In this document: piece by piece, positions 14,849 through 23,549 of the stretch
How the letters are laid out: each line of letters starts with the position of its first letter
Numbering within the stretch: position 1 is the first letter of the stretch
From: Elusimicrobiota bacterium
GTDB lineage: Bacteria > Elusimicrobiota > Elusimicrobia > Elusimicrobiales > UBA9959
Assembly: GCA_019135865.1 (NCBI GenBank)
Contig: JAGVVD010000039.1
Location: 1 to 46,374 of the forward strand
DNA: 46,374 nucleotides
Direction: 5' to 3'
Program-made: the position numbers and the translations under genes
The notes under the pieces: model-generated
Seen by the model: only the letters and a program-made list of their open reading frames with translations
Databases searched by the model: none
What the model was told of the DNA's origin: nothing

Positions 14849-17375
14849 TTTGCCGGACAGTATGAGAAAAGCCCGGGCCTTGCCCGGGCTTTTTTACGGT
14901 CAGATCAAGCCGCGGCGCCGCTGCCTCAAGTCTTTTTCCCCGGCCATGGCGGCTCCTTGCCGGCGATCTTGAGCCACGCGGGGAGAGAGAGAGATGTTCC
15001 GGGGGATGCCCGGTGACCAGCGTTATGTCCGTAAATCCCATCGCGCGCAGTTCCGCCGCGACGCTCGCGCCGGAAAGACCGGCGCCTAATTCAAAATCGA
15101 CGTAGAGGGGAGTGCTCCTTGGCAGCTTCGCCGCGGCGGATACGGCCTCGGCGGGGGCGGCGCAGGCGAGCAACTCTACGCCGGCGCCGCGGGCCGCCGT
15201 TTTCCACGTAAGGCGCGCCAAGGGGTCGTCGTCTATCAGCACCGCCGTCGTTGCGGAGGAAGCGGGCGCGTCTACATGGATAGGGATCAGGCCGGCCAGG
15301 TTCTTGGGGAGCAGGGGTATCCCAAGGCGCCTGCAGGCGTCCCTGATCCCCGGCTCTTCATAGCGGCTGGTTGCCAGTATCGTCCTGGAGGCAACTCCCA
15401 GTTGCTTCGCCAGTTCCAGACCGGTATTTCCAGACCCCGGGAGTTCGTAGTCGAAAAGAAACAGGCCGGGGCCGGCGCCGCCTTCTTCCCCGAGCCAGCG
15501 CTTCAGGGCTTCCGGCGAGGAAAAACCGTAGAAACGAACCCCCCTTTCTCCCGCGCGGCAGGAATCGAAGCGGCCTTTCCACAACTGGTGGATGGTGGCG
15601 TCGTCGTCGAGTATCACGACCGCGGAGCCGGCGGCCAGGGACAGGGAAGACGCGAACCAGTCCGGCTGCGGAGCGAGGGGGACGGTCAGCGTTATTTCGG
15701 TCCCTTCGCCCGCCACGGACGATATCGAGAGCGACCCGCCCCATTTCTCCGCCGAACCCCGGGCGTGATAAAGCCCCAGGCCGGACCCGCCCTTCTTGCC
15801 GTAGGTCGCGCCCCGGTTCCCCAGGCTGGCGATCAGGGAAGGAGGGATGCCTTTGCCGTCGTCGCGAACCGTTATAACGCCCGAGCCGTCCCTGCGGGAA
15901 AGGGTTATCGAGACAGTGCCGCCGCCCGGCATGGCCTCCACCGAGTTGTTGACCAGGTTGGAAAGAACACGCGCGAGATCCACCGGGTCGACCAGCCCGA
16001 AAAGCCCGTAGGCGTCCCTGTCCATCGCCGATCCTATCGAAACATCGCTCCTGTCCCTGTATTGCAGCCGCTTTTCGGTGATCACCGGTTCGATGAGCCC
16101 GGAAAGAAGCAGCGGGCCCCGGTCTTCCGGACCCCTGACCCCGCTGCCGACGGACCTGTTGCGCTCAAGGAGGTTGTTGGCTATATCCCTGATGCGTCCC
16201 GTCGCGTTCCTTATCAACAGGCGCTTGTCCTCCGGCAGGCGGGACAGGTCCCTGAGCGCGGAATCCAGCGCCGCGAGCGGACTCCTTATATCGTGCGCCA
16301 CCTGCGCCGAAACCGCGGCCAGAGCGGATAATTCCGTCTGGGCCCTTATCGTCGCGTAGGCGGCTTTCAGCCTTTCCGCGAACAGTTCCACCTCGTGTAT
16401 GTCCAGCCGGAACACTTTCCCGGAATCGGGGTCCGAGCCGGTACGGAGGGAATCGAGCACCGAATGGATGTCTTCCGATATCCTGAAAGAGATCAGGTTG
16501 GCCACTATCCACAACCCCAGGACCGCCAGCAGAAGGGAAGAGAGGTGGAAGGCGTCGGGGGCGGCCGTCAGCGCGCGTGTGGCGTAAAGCATGGCAAGCA
16601 GGCCCATGTTGAAGACGAATATCAGCCAGACGAGTCGGACCCTGGCGCTGTGCCAGCGGGCGAAGTTTTCTTCTTCTTGCGGGTAGGTCCTGGCGGCGAG
16701 CAGGCAAAGCAGGCCCCAGAGCCAGCCGTATTCCTGGAACGGGAACGAGATCCTCTCCTCGTTGAGCACTCCGGTATTATAGCCCAGCGCCAGGGAAGAA
16801 ACTGCCAGCAGGATGAGGCCGTTGAGGGTAAGCATCCAGTAACGGGAGAGGGCTTTCATGCCAAGGAGGACGGCGAGCGCAACTACCAGCGCCTCGGTGG
16901 CCCTGTATACGGTAGAGGTTGCGTAGAAATAGGGCGAGGCGAAATTGCCGGACGCGAAAAAAGGGAAAAGGACGTATTTAGCCGAGATCCAGGAAAAGCC
17001 GGCCAGCAGGAAGCCCAGCGTAATCTTTTCGGCCGTGGCAAGGGCGGCCTCCCGTCGGCAGGTCTGCAGGAGGTACCCGGCCATCGCCAGTATATAGATC
17101 GTGTAGGCGCCCTCTTCAACGGGGAACAATATGTCCGGTAATATCTTCAGGTTGCCGTTCACGAAGTAAAGCAGGTCGCCGCAGAAAAGCGCCGCGGCGG
17201 CCGCCAGCAGGGGACGGTCGGCGCGGGTTCTGCGCGCGGAGACGGCGGCCAGCAGGATAAAGGAGAGCGCCGCTTCCGCCGGCCGAAGGAGTTCCGCCCG
17301 GCTGCTCTCGCCGACCAGCAGCGCCGCCGCCCCGCCTGCCAGCAGGGCCAGCCGGATAAGCGCCGGAACCGTCAT
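14841..17375 (-). CDS. Membrane hybrid sensor histidine kinase with two receiver domains (C-terminal frameshift)
   Basis: The start at 17375 overlaps the FkbH-like stop (ATGA). Residues 1-310 hold eight to ten membrane helices. The kinase core shows the H-box AQVAHDIRSPLAALD (about 355-370), N-box LSNLVNNSVEAM, G1 VRDDGKGIPP and G2 GGSGLGLYHARG. Receiver 1 (about 580-690) has ILDDD, FDYELPGSG and LLPKN. Receiver 2 (from about 714) has LIDDD and YVDFELGAG but loses its conserved Lys because the frame shifts at a CT repeat near 14981-14995. Removing one CT unit gives LPAWLKIAGKEPPW and a stop at 14926, upstream of the terminator. As read, the last 50 or so residues are Arg/Ser-rich and are coded partly by the terminator. 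Input signal and output regulator are unknown. Confidence 0.8.
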   Translation of the reverse strand: MTVPALIRLALLAGGAAALLVGESSRAELLRPAEAALSFILLAAVSARRTRADRPLLAAAAALFCGDLLYFVNGNLKILPDILFPVEEGAYTIYILAMAGYLLQTCRREAALATAEKITLGFLLAGFSWISAKYVLFPFFASGNFASPYFYATSTVYRATEALVVALAVLLGMKALSRYWMLTLNGLILLAVSSLALGYNTGVLNEERISFPFQEYGWLWGLLCLLAARTYPQEEENFARWHSARVRLVWLIFVFNMGLLAMLYATRALTAAPDAFHLSSLLLAVLGLWIVANLISFRISEDIHSVLDSLRTGSDPDSGKVFRLDIHEVELFAERLKAAYATIRAQTELSALAAVSAQVAHDIRSPLAALDSALRDLSRLPEDKRLLIRNATGRIRDIANNLLERNRSVGSGVRGPEDRGPLLLSGLIEPVITEKRLQYRDRSDVSIGSAMDRDAYGLFGLVDPVDLARVLSNLVNNSVEAMPGGGTVSITLSRRDGSGVITVRDDGKGIPPSLIASLGNRGATYGKKGGSGLGLYHARGSAEKWGGSLSISSVAGEGTEITLTVPLAPQPDWFASSLSLAAGSAVVILDDDATIHQLWKGRFDSCRAGERGVRFYGFSSPEALKRWLGEEGGAGPGLFLFDYELPGSGNTGLELAKQLGVASRTILATSRYEEPGIRDACRRLGIPLLPKNLAGLIPIHVDAPASSATTAVLIDDDPLARLTWKTAARGAGVELLACAAPAEAVSAAAKLPRSTPLYVDFELGAGLSGASVAAELRAMGFTDITLVTGHPPEHLSLSPRGSRSPARSRHGRGKRLEAAAPRLDLTVKKPGQGPGFSHTVRQIR
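14867..14895. terminator. Bidirectional rho-independent terminator
   Basis: AAAAGCCCGGGC, a CTT loop and GCCCGGGCTTTTTT form a perfect stem with A-run and T-run on both sides. It separates two convergent genes. The minus-strand kinase frame as read runs right through it, which is evidence that its true stop lies upstream at 14926. Confidence 0.85.
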
Positions 17376-19045
17376 CCGGCCCGCCGGGAGGAGGGACGGG
17401 AGACTTCTATCCAGGAGGGGGAGGGGATGGGGCCGGAAGCGTTCCGGTAGGACCAGCGCCCGTTCCTGAGTTTGAACCCGGCTTCGCGGTAAAAAGGCTC
17501 CGCAACGCCGTTCCGCCCGGTCGGGATGAAGTCTCCGCAGAGGTATGCCGCCCCGGCCGAGGCGCAATCGGCCTGTATGACGGAGAGGAACGCTTTTTCC
17601 GCGGTCCTGCCCAGTACGCGGCAGCTCAGGAGAAAAGCTTCGAGCTCCCATTCGTCCGGGCCTTTCAGGATCACGGCGACGCCCACTATCCCGCTGTCGC
17701 CGAACCGGTCGGAGAGCCGGAGTGAATATACGGCGCGGGAGGAGGAGTTCATGGCGGCGGAGATCTCTCCTTGCGAATAGCGGCGCGTGGTAAGATTGAA
17801 TTGGTTGGTCTTCTGGGTCAGCTGGGCGACGCGGGGCGCGGCGGCCGGGTCGGAGACGGATATTTCCGCCTTCATGCGGAGGTCCCGGTAATAGGCTTCC
17901 AGGGTGGTGCAACCGGTGCGGGCGGCGGCCCGGCCGCGCTCCGCGGCGTAATGGTCCTTGCGGCGCATATCCTCTTCGGAGAAGACCAGGAAATCGAAAT
18001 ACGGCATCGAGCGGAAAATCCTGAGGCGCGAGACCGGGGGGCCTCCCAGAAGGACAGTCGCGACCTGGGGGAGGGCGCGCCGGACCAGTTCTATCTCATG
18101 CGGGCTGTCGTCCGCGAAGACCAGGCTGTCGAGGCCTATGTTCAGCTCCCCCGCTATAGCGCGCAGGTTGGAGGCCTTGTCGGTCCAGTTAATGCGGTGC
18201 GCCGCGAAATGGTCCCACTTGAGGACCATGCCCGGATGCGAGGCGAAGACCTCCCGGACGGCCGCCTCGTCGTTCTTGCTGTTGACGGCCAGCAGTATGC
18301 CCTGGTCGGCGAGTTGCAGCGCTTCCCTCTGCAGATCTCTGAACACGGCTCCCTCGCCCTTGTCCCCCAGCTTTATGCCCCGGAGGCCGTTCTCGCCCAG
18401 CACGCCGCCCCACAGGGTATTGTCCAGGTCCAGTACCAGGCATTTCTTCCGCGGCCGGAGCATGGCCGCGAGCAGCCGGGCCAGGGCCGCTCCAAGGCGC
18501 CTTTCGAAAGCGGGAGAGAACCGGGCTCCGCGGTAATAGGACGCCGAATTCCTGTAAGCCCTCTCCGCACCGTAAAGGAACATCTCATGGTGCAGGCCGA
18601 AAAGATAAACTTCCCGCCTGGATTCCGCGAAAGTGAGGAGCCGGGCGTTGAGGCGCTCCGTCCAAGCGAGCTGGCCTTCGGAATTCTGGTGGTCGAATAT
18701 GCCGGTGCCCAGCCTGACGGGATAAGGGAAAGTGGAGATGACGGTGCGGCCCCCGGACGCCGTATGCGGGTCCACCAGGGTCCCTATCCCTTCTATTACG
18801 GCGTTGCAGCGGGTCTCTATCTCGCTGCAGTGCATCGGGAGCAGTTTGTAATAGAAATCAGGGAAAAGACTTTCGAGGTCCGGTATAAGCAGCAGTATCG
18901 AGTCCGGCGGCGGGGCGGCTCCTTCCGCTATGAGGGAAACCGAGGGGTTAAGTCCGAGGGCGGACGCTTCCCGCTCCAGGGCCGCAATGAGGCCTTCGGT
19001 CCGGAAACGGCACGATACCGCTATTTTAGTCCTGTTCATCGGCAT
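17372..19045 (-). CDS. FkbH-like HAD-IIIC family protein
   Basis: This 557-residue protein has the HAD motif LDLDNTLWGGVLGENG (about residues 200-215), then LAVNSKNDE (motif II) and FADDSPHEIELVRRALP (motif III/IV), all typical of the FkbH/HAD-IIIC family. The C-terminal 150 residues (RLSDRFGDSGIVGVA, CRVLGRTAEKAFL) form the GNAT-like domain found after the HAD domain in this family. FkbH proteins load glyceryl units from 1,3-bisphosphoglycerate onto acyl carrier proteins in polyketide pathways; relatives also occur in surface-glycan loci. No carrier protein or polyketide gene lies nearby. It is translationally coupled to the sensor kinase downstream, an unusual partnership. The start is Met at 19045, or 19039. 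Confidence 0.8.
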   Translation of the reverse strand: MPMNRTKIAVSCRFRTEGLIAALEREASALGLNPSVSLIAEGAAPPPDSILLLIPDLESLFPDFYYKLLPMHCSEIETRCNAVIEGIGTLVDPHTASGGRTVISTFPYPVRLGTGIFDHQNSEGQLAWTERLNARLLTFAESRREVYLFGLHHEMFLYGAERAYRNSASYYRGARFSPAFERRLGAALARLLAAMLRPRKKCLVLDLDNTLWGGVLGENGLRGIKLGDKGEGAVFRDLQREALQLADQGILLAVNSKNDEAAVREVFASHPGMVLKWDHFAAHRINWTDKASNLRAIAGELNIGLDSLVFADDSPHEIELVRRALPQVATVLLGGPPVSRLRIFRSMPYFDFLVFSEEDMRRKDHYAAERGRAAARTGCTTLEAYYRDLRMKAEISVSDPAAAPRVAQLTQKTNQFNLTTRRYSQGEISAAMNSSSRAVYSLRLSDRFGDSGIVGVAVILKGPDEWELEAFLLSCRVLGRTAEKAFLSVIQADCASAGAAYLCGDFIPTGRNGVAEPFYREAGFKLRNGRWSYRNASGPIPSPSWIEVSRPSSRRAG

Positions 19046-19140
19046 ACGGCGCGCGCAGGGAGGTTTGACCCCCGGCGGCAGATAATATACGATTTACTTC
19101 CAAAGAATTATAACAATTCCCCGGGGTACAGACGCTCCCG

Positions 19141-20046
19141 ATGCCCAACTTCCATAAATTGACCCCCGGCGACTACGGCCGCCTGAAAGCTTATTTCACG
19201 GGGCGGGGCTATCCGCTCTGCCCGTATTCGCTGGCCTCGATGATCATCTGGGCCGGCTGTATTTACGACGCCTTTTTCCTGGAAGAGGACGGCCGGGTCT
19301 GGTTCGCCGAGCACGAGCAGGAGAAAGGCGGGCGGCGCCGCCTGCTGCTCCCGGTCTGCCGTCCTTTCCGCATGCCGTCGCCGGCGGAACTGGCCGACGG
19401 GGCCGCCAGGCTGGGCTACCGCGAGTTCCGCTACGCGCCGCAGGACTGGCTGGACGTGGTCGGCCGGGGGGAGGCTGAAAAACTTTTCGTCGTCCGGGAA
19501 GAGGACGGTTTCCACGACTATATTTACGAGCGGGAGGCCCTGGTCTCGCTCGGCGGCCGGCGTTACGCCAAGAAACGCAACCTCATAGCCCAGTTCGAGA
19601 AGGCCTACGGCGCCACCGCCGCCGTCGGCGCGATGAAGGGCGCCTGCCTGAAGAGCTGCCTCGACCTCTTCGACCACTGGGAGAGATCCCGGGGCGCCGC
19701 GATGGACATAAGCAAATGCGAGCGCAAGGCCATAGCCAACGCCCTGGCCAATTTCAAGGAACTGGAGATGTCCGGCGTCGCGGTGGAGATCGGCGGCCGG
19801 CTGGCCGGCTTCGCCTTCGGCTCGCGGGTCAACGACGACATCTGGGCGCTGAACTTCGAGAAGGCCGATATCGCTTACAAGGGTCTCTACCAGTTCCTGG
19901 ACCGCGAGGCGGCCCGCGCCGTGCCCGCCTCCTACCCGTTCCTCGACAAGGAGAACGACCTGGGCCTGGCCGGCCTTAAGAAGGCCAAGGAATCCTATTT
20001 CCCCTGCAGGACGGTGAAGTCGTACACGCTGGAACTCAAGGACTAG
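19141..20046 (+). CDS. DUF2156 (GNAT-like, lysyltransferase C-terminal type) protein
   Basis: The 301-residue protein matches the DUF2156 family, related to the C-terminal aminoacyl-transferase domain of MprF. Evidence is the GNAT-like order: ELADGAARLGYREF, YIYEREALVSLGG, GRRYAKKRNLIAQFEKAYG, GVAVEIGGRLAGFAFGSRVN and a final region with FLDKENDLGLAGLKKAKESY. There are no membrane helices, unlike full MprF. The family is thought to transfer aminoacyl or related groups, but no member of this subtype has a firm substrate known to me. The start at 19141 has no strong ribosome site. pgeF begins immediately after its stop, so the two are co-translated. Confidence 0.75.
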   Translation: MPNFHKLTPGDYGRLKAYFTGRGYPLCPYSLASMIIWAGCIYDAFFLEEDGRVWFAEHEQEKGGRRRLLLPVCRPFRMPSPAELADGAARLGYREFRYAPQDWLDVVGRGEAEKLFVVREEDGFHDYIYEREALVSLGGRRYAKKRNLIAQFEKAYGATAAVGAMKGACLKSCLDLFDHWERSRGAAMDISKCERKAIANALANFKELEMSGVAVEIGGRLAGFAFGSRVNDDIWALNFEKADIAYKGLYQFLDREAARAVPASYPFLDKENDLGLAGLKKAKESYFPCRTVKSYTLELKD

Positions 20047-20829
20047 ATGGGCGTAGAACTGCTTGAATTCGACAACCTTTCGGACGAAGCGGGACTGGTC
20101 CACGCGGTCTCCACGCGCGCCGGCGGCGTCAGCGCCGGCCCATACTCCTCGCTCAATCTCGGCGAGTCCGCCGGCGACGAGCCGGAAAAGGCGGCCGAGA
20201 ACCTGCGCCGTTTCCTGACGGCCGCGGCGATGCCGCCCGGAAGACTGGCCGCCATGCGCCAGGACCATACCGCCAACGTGGCCGAGGTGAAGGCGGACTG
20301 GCCCTTCGGCCCGCCCGGCGAGCCCGTTCTCCAGCCGCATATCGACGGGATGGTGACCCGCCTGAAGAACACCCCGCTGATCGCTTTCTCCGCCGACTGC
20401 GCCACCGCGGTCTTCTACGACGGGCGCAACTCCGCCCTCGGCGTGATGCACGCCGGCTGGCGGGGCGCGGCACAGAACATCTTCCGCGCGGCCTTCGAGC
20501 GTATGGCGCTGCTCTACGGCAGCCGCCCGGGCGATATCATCGCCGGCGTGGGCCCCTGCATCTGCGCCGCGCACTACCCCGTGGGGACCGACTTCACCGA
20601 AAGCCTGAAGGGCCTTTTCGGCCCGGAGAAGGCCGCGCGCCTGCTGCGCCGGCGGGACGGCGTCGACCGCTTCGACCTGCGCGCGCTGCTGCGGGAACAG
20701 CTGCTGGAGCTGGGTATCGAGAACTTCGAATTCTCGCCTCTCTGCACCTGGGAGGACGAAAGGCTGTTCTCGTGGAGGCGCGACAAGGGCGTGACCGGAC
20801 GCTTCGCCCTCGCCGCTATGCTGAAATAG
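20047..20829 (+). CDS. pgeF: Peptidoglycan editing factor / laccase-domain (YfiH) protein
   Basis: This 260-residue protein has the metal and catalytic residues of the YfiH/PgeF/LACC1 family: RQDHTANV, SADCATAVFYD (about 115-125), MHAGWRGAAQNIF (about 135-147) and GPCICAAHYPVG (about 170-181) supply His, Cys and His. Members cleave wrongly incorporated residues during cell-wall precursor synthesis in E. coli, and others act as purine nucleoside-phosphorylase or adenosine deaminase-like enzymes. The ATG directly follows the stop of the DUF2156 gene with no gap. The neighbouring adenine deaminase makes a purine-related role conceivable, but that is inference. Confidence 0.88.
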   Translation: MGVELLEFDNLSDEAGLVHAVSTRAGGVSAGPYSSLNLGESAGDEPEKAAENLRRFLTAAAMPPGRLAAMRQDHTANVAEVKADWPFGPPGEPVLQPHIDGMVTRLKNTPLIAFSADCATAVFYDGRNSALGVMHAGWRGAAQNIFRAAFERMALLYGSRPGDIIAGVGPCICAAHYPVGTDFTESLKGLFGPEKAARLLRRRDGVDRFDLRALLREQLLELGIENFEFSPLCTWEDERLFSWRRDKGVTGRFALAAMLK

Positions 20830-20979
20830 GGAGAATTATTACGGGGGCTGAGGGCGGCTCACCACGAAAAAACGCCGCTCGCACACCGTGCTCGCGCTCC
20901 GACCTCGGCCCTCGCGCTCGTATGCGCCTCCGCTCCGCGAGGAGCAAAGCACCGTCAGCTGCGGCGCATAATTGAATCT
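20830..20979. other. GC-rich intergenic block before the TSUP gene
   Basis: This 150-bp stretch contains GCTCGCGCTC, CTCGGCCCTCGCGCTCG and CTCCGCTCCGCGAGGAGC with several short overlapping inverted repeats. It shares TCGGCCCTCGCG with the block at 30450-30600 inside the mobile element. A CATAAT at 20967-20972 could be the -10 of the next gene, again leaving almost no leader. No open frame of note. Confidence 0.4.
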
Positions 20980-21759
20980 ATGCCTTACTTTGAGAACCTG
21001 ACGCCGGAGACCTTCGCCCTGCTGGCCGCGCTGGTGGCGCTGGCCGGTTTCATCGACTCGATGGCGGGGGGAGGCGGCCTCATCACTCTGCCCGCCTATC
21101 TCTCGGCCGGCCTGCCGCTCGACCTGCTGCTGGGCACCAACAAGCTCTCTTCCAGCATGGGGACCCTCGTCGCCGCGGCCCGCTTCCTGCGTTCCTCGGT
21201 CTTCCCGCTCCGCTACCTGCTCTTCGTCTCCGTACTGGCCGCCGCTTTCTCGGCCGCCGGCGCCGCGCTCATCTCGGCGGTGCCGCCGGAGACCGTGCGC
21301 TACCTGCTGATAATCTTCCTGCCGCCGGCCGCGCTGTTCCTGGTAGCCCGCAAGGACCTGGGCCTGCGCGACACCAGCGCGCACAAGTCGCCCGAACGCA
21401 TCTGGTTCGGCTCCGGCGTCATCTCGTCGGTGATAAGTTTCTACGACGGGCTCCTGGGCCCCGGCACCGGCACCTTCCTGGCCCTTTCTTTCGCCAAGGT
21501 CTGCGGCTACGACCTGCTGCGCGCCACGGCGCTCAGCAAACTGCTCAACCTGATGTCCAACGTTTTTTCCCTCGCCATGTTCCTGTGGCTGGGGAGAGTG
21601 GACATAAAGTTGGGCCTGGTCATGGGGCTTTTCGGCATGGCGGGGAACTGGCTGGGCGCGCATGTCGCCCTGAAGCGCGGCGCCTGGGCGATACGTACCA
21701 TGCTCATCGTCGTCTCGTTCGCCCTGCTCGGCAAAGTGGCCTGGGACATGATTAAATAG
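20980..21759 (+). CDS. TSUP-family (TauE/SafE-type) membrane permease
   Basis: The 259-residue protein has seven or eight predicted helices and the family motifs GFIDSMAGGGGLITLP (about residues 23-38) and GTNKLSSSMGTLVAA (about 51-65). A second-half repeat has GFYDGLLGPGTG-like residues (SFYDGLLGPGTGTFLAL, about 155-171) and ATALSKLLNLMSN. TSUP proteins move sulfite, sulfoacetate or other organosulfur anions across the inner membrane. Nothing next to it identifies its substrate. No Shine-Dalgarno is visible; the start lies just after a possible -10 box. Confidence 0.85.
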   Translation: MPYFENLTPETFALLAALVALAGFIDSMAGGGGLITLPAYLSAGLPLDLLLGTNKLSSSMGTLVAAARFLRSSVFPLRYLLFVSVLAAAFSAAGAALISAVPPETVRYLLIIFLPPAALFLVARKDLGLRDTSAHKSPERIWFGSGVISSVISFYDGLLGPGTGTFLALSFAKVCGYDLLRATALSKLLNLMSNVFSLAMFLWLGRVDIKLGLVMGLFGMAGNWLGAHVALKRGAWAIRTMLIVVSFALLGKVAWDMIK

Positions 21760-21809
21760 GGCAAAATAGGTAAAATTTAGGGATATCCAGGGATAACGGG
21801 AGAGGCAAC

Positions 21810-23549
21810 ATGGACATCGAGAATTCCGTCAAAGAACTCAAATCCACCATCGAACTTTCCGGCGGCGCCAAGCGCGTCGACCTGCTGCTCAAGAACGCCA
21901 GGGTGGTCAACACCTTCTCCGGGGACATACATAAGACCCATGTAGCCGTGCACAACGGGCGCGTCATCGGCTTCGGCCTCTATCCAGCCAAGAAGACCAT
22001 CGACCTCAGGGGCTCCTACCTCGCCCCCGGCTTCATCGACGGCCACGTCCATATCGAGAGCTCGATGGTCAAGATCCCCGAGTTCGCCCGCACCGTGCTG
22101 CCCTGCGGCACCACCTCCGTGGTGATCGACCCGCACGAGATAGCCAACGTGCTGGGCCTCGACGGTATCAAGTACATGCTTTCCTCCAGCCATAACTCCG
22201 TGCTGGGCGTCTACGTCATGCTGCCTTCCTGCGTGCCGGCCACCCACCTGGAGACCGCCGGCGCCGACCTGGACGCCCACGACCTGGCGCTGCTGCTGGG
22301 CGACGAGCGCGTGCTGGGCATAGGCGAGATGATGAACTATCCCGGCGTCATCTACCAGGACAAGGGCGTGCTGGAGAAGATAGCCATAGCCGGCAACAAG
22401 GTCATAGACGGCCACGCGCCGATGCTGAAGGACAAGCAGCTTTACGCCTATGTTTCGGCCGGCATCAAGAGCGACCACGAATGCACCGACGTGGCCGAGG
22501 CCCGCGAGAAACTGCGCGCCGGCATGTATATCATGATACGCGAGGGCACCGCCGCCAAGAACCTCAAGGGGCTGCTGCCGCTGGTCAATTCCGAGAATTC
22601 GCGCAAGTTCATCCTGGTCACCGACGACCGTCACCTCGAGGATATCGAGAAGCAGGGGCATATCGATTACCTGGTCCGTTCCGCCATAAAGATGGGCGTG
22701 GACCCGATACGCGCCATACAGATGGCGACGATAAACACCGCCGAGTACTTCGGCCTCAAGCAGCTGGGCGCCATCGCCCCCGGCTACCAGGCCGACCTGA
22801 TAGTGGTGGACGACCTGAAGAGGCTGGCGATATCCCGCGTCTTCAAGAAGGGCCGCCAGGTCGCGGTCAACCGCCGCATCGAGCCCGGCGTCATCAAGGA
22901 GTACGAGGGCAAGGTGCGCGGCACCGTCAACGTGAAGTGGATAGAGCACGAGGATTTCGCCCTGCGGGCCGAGGGTAAGTTCGCCAAGGTCATCAACGTC
23001 GTCCCCGACCAGATCGTAACGAAGCAGACCATCGAACCGGTCAAGCAGGACGGCGGCTTCGTCTCCGCCGACACCGACCGCGACATACTCAAGATAGCCG
23101 TGATAGAGCGGCACATGGCCTCCGGCCGCATCGCCAAGGGCCTGGTCCGCGGCTTCGGCCTCAAGAAGGGCGCGATAGCCTCGTCGGTCTCGCACGACTC
23201 CCACAACATCGTGGTCATCGGCACGCACGACGGAGACATGTATACCGCGGCCGTGCAGGTGGTCAAGATGCAGGGCGGCATAGTGGCCGCGCTCAACGGC
23301 CAGGTCCTCGAGGCCCTGCCGCTGCCCGTCGCGGGCCTGATGTCCGACCGCAGTTCCGACTACGTCAAGGAGAAGCTCAAGCGGCTGGCCGAGGCGGCGC
23401 GCATGCTGGGCTCCAGACTCTCCGACCCGTTCATGGCGATGGCTTTCCTCACCCTGCCGCCGATACCCGAGATCCGCATCACCGACAGGGGCGTCATCGA
23501 CGCCGTGAAGTTCAGCGTCACCGACCTCTTCTGCAAGGGCAGGAAATGA
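21810..23549 (+). CDS. ade: Adenine deaminase
   Basis: The 579-residue protein has the full bacterial adenine deaminase layout. Metal ligands sit in APGFIDGHVHIESSM (about 72-86), followed by VVIDPHEIANVLG, GEMMNYPGVI, DGHAPML and TDDRHLEDI. The C-terminal part contains GFGLKKGAIASSVSHDSHN (about 442-460), the family's second conserved region. It converts adenine to hypoxanthine and ammonia in purine salvage, in the cytoplasm. GGGAGAGG precedes the ATG. Its stop overlaps the start of the metallophosphoesterase-like gene by four bases (ATGA). Confidence 0.93.
   Translation: MDIENSVKELKSTIELSGGAKRVDLLLKNARVVNTFSGDIHKTHVAVHNGRVIGFGLYPAKKTIDLRGSYLAPGFIDGHVHIESSMVKIPEFARTVLPCGTTSVVIDPHEIANVLGLDGIKYMLSSSHNSVLGVYVMLPSCVPATHLETAGADLDAHDLALLLGDERVLGIGEMMNYPGVIYQDKGVLEKIAIAGNKVIDGHAPMLKDKQLYAYVSAGIKSDHECTDVAEAREKLRAGMYIMIREGTAAKNLKGLLPLVNSENSRKFILVTDDRHLEDIEKQGHIDYLVRSAIKMGVDPIRAIQMATINTAEYFGLKQLGAIAPGYQADLIVVDDLKRLAISRVFKKGRQVAVNRRIEPGVIKEYEGKVRGTVNVKWIEHEDFALRAEGKFAKVINVVPDQIVTKQTIEPVKQDGGFVSADTDRDILKIAVIERHMASGRIAKGLVRGFGLKKGAIASSVSHDSHNIVVIGTHDGDMYTAAVQVVKMQGGIVAALNGQVLEALPLPVAGLMSDRSSDYVKEKLKRLAEAARMLGSRLSDPFMAMAFLTLPPIPEIRITDRGVIDAVKFSVTDLFCKGRK

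Noticed and set aside
17376-17912. N-terminal extension of the sensor kinase frame
   Set aside because: It lies wholly inside the FkbH-like gene and has no membrane helix; the ATG at 17375 overlaps the FkbH stop as coupled genes do.
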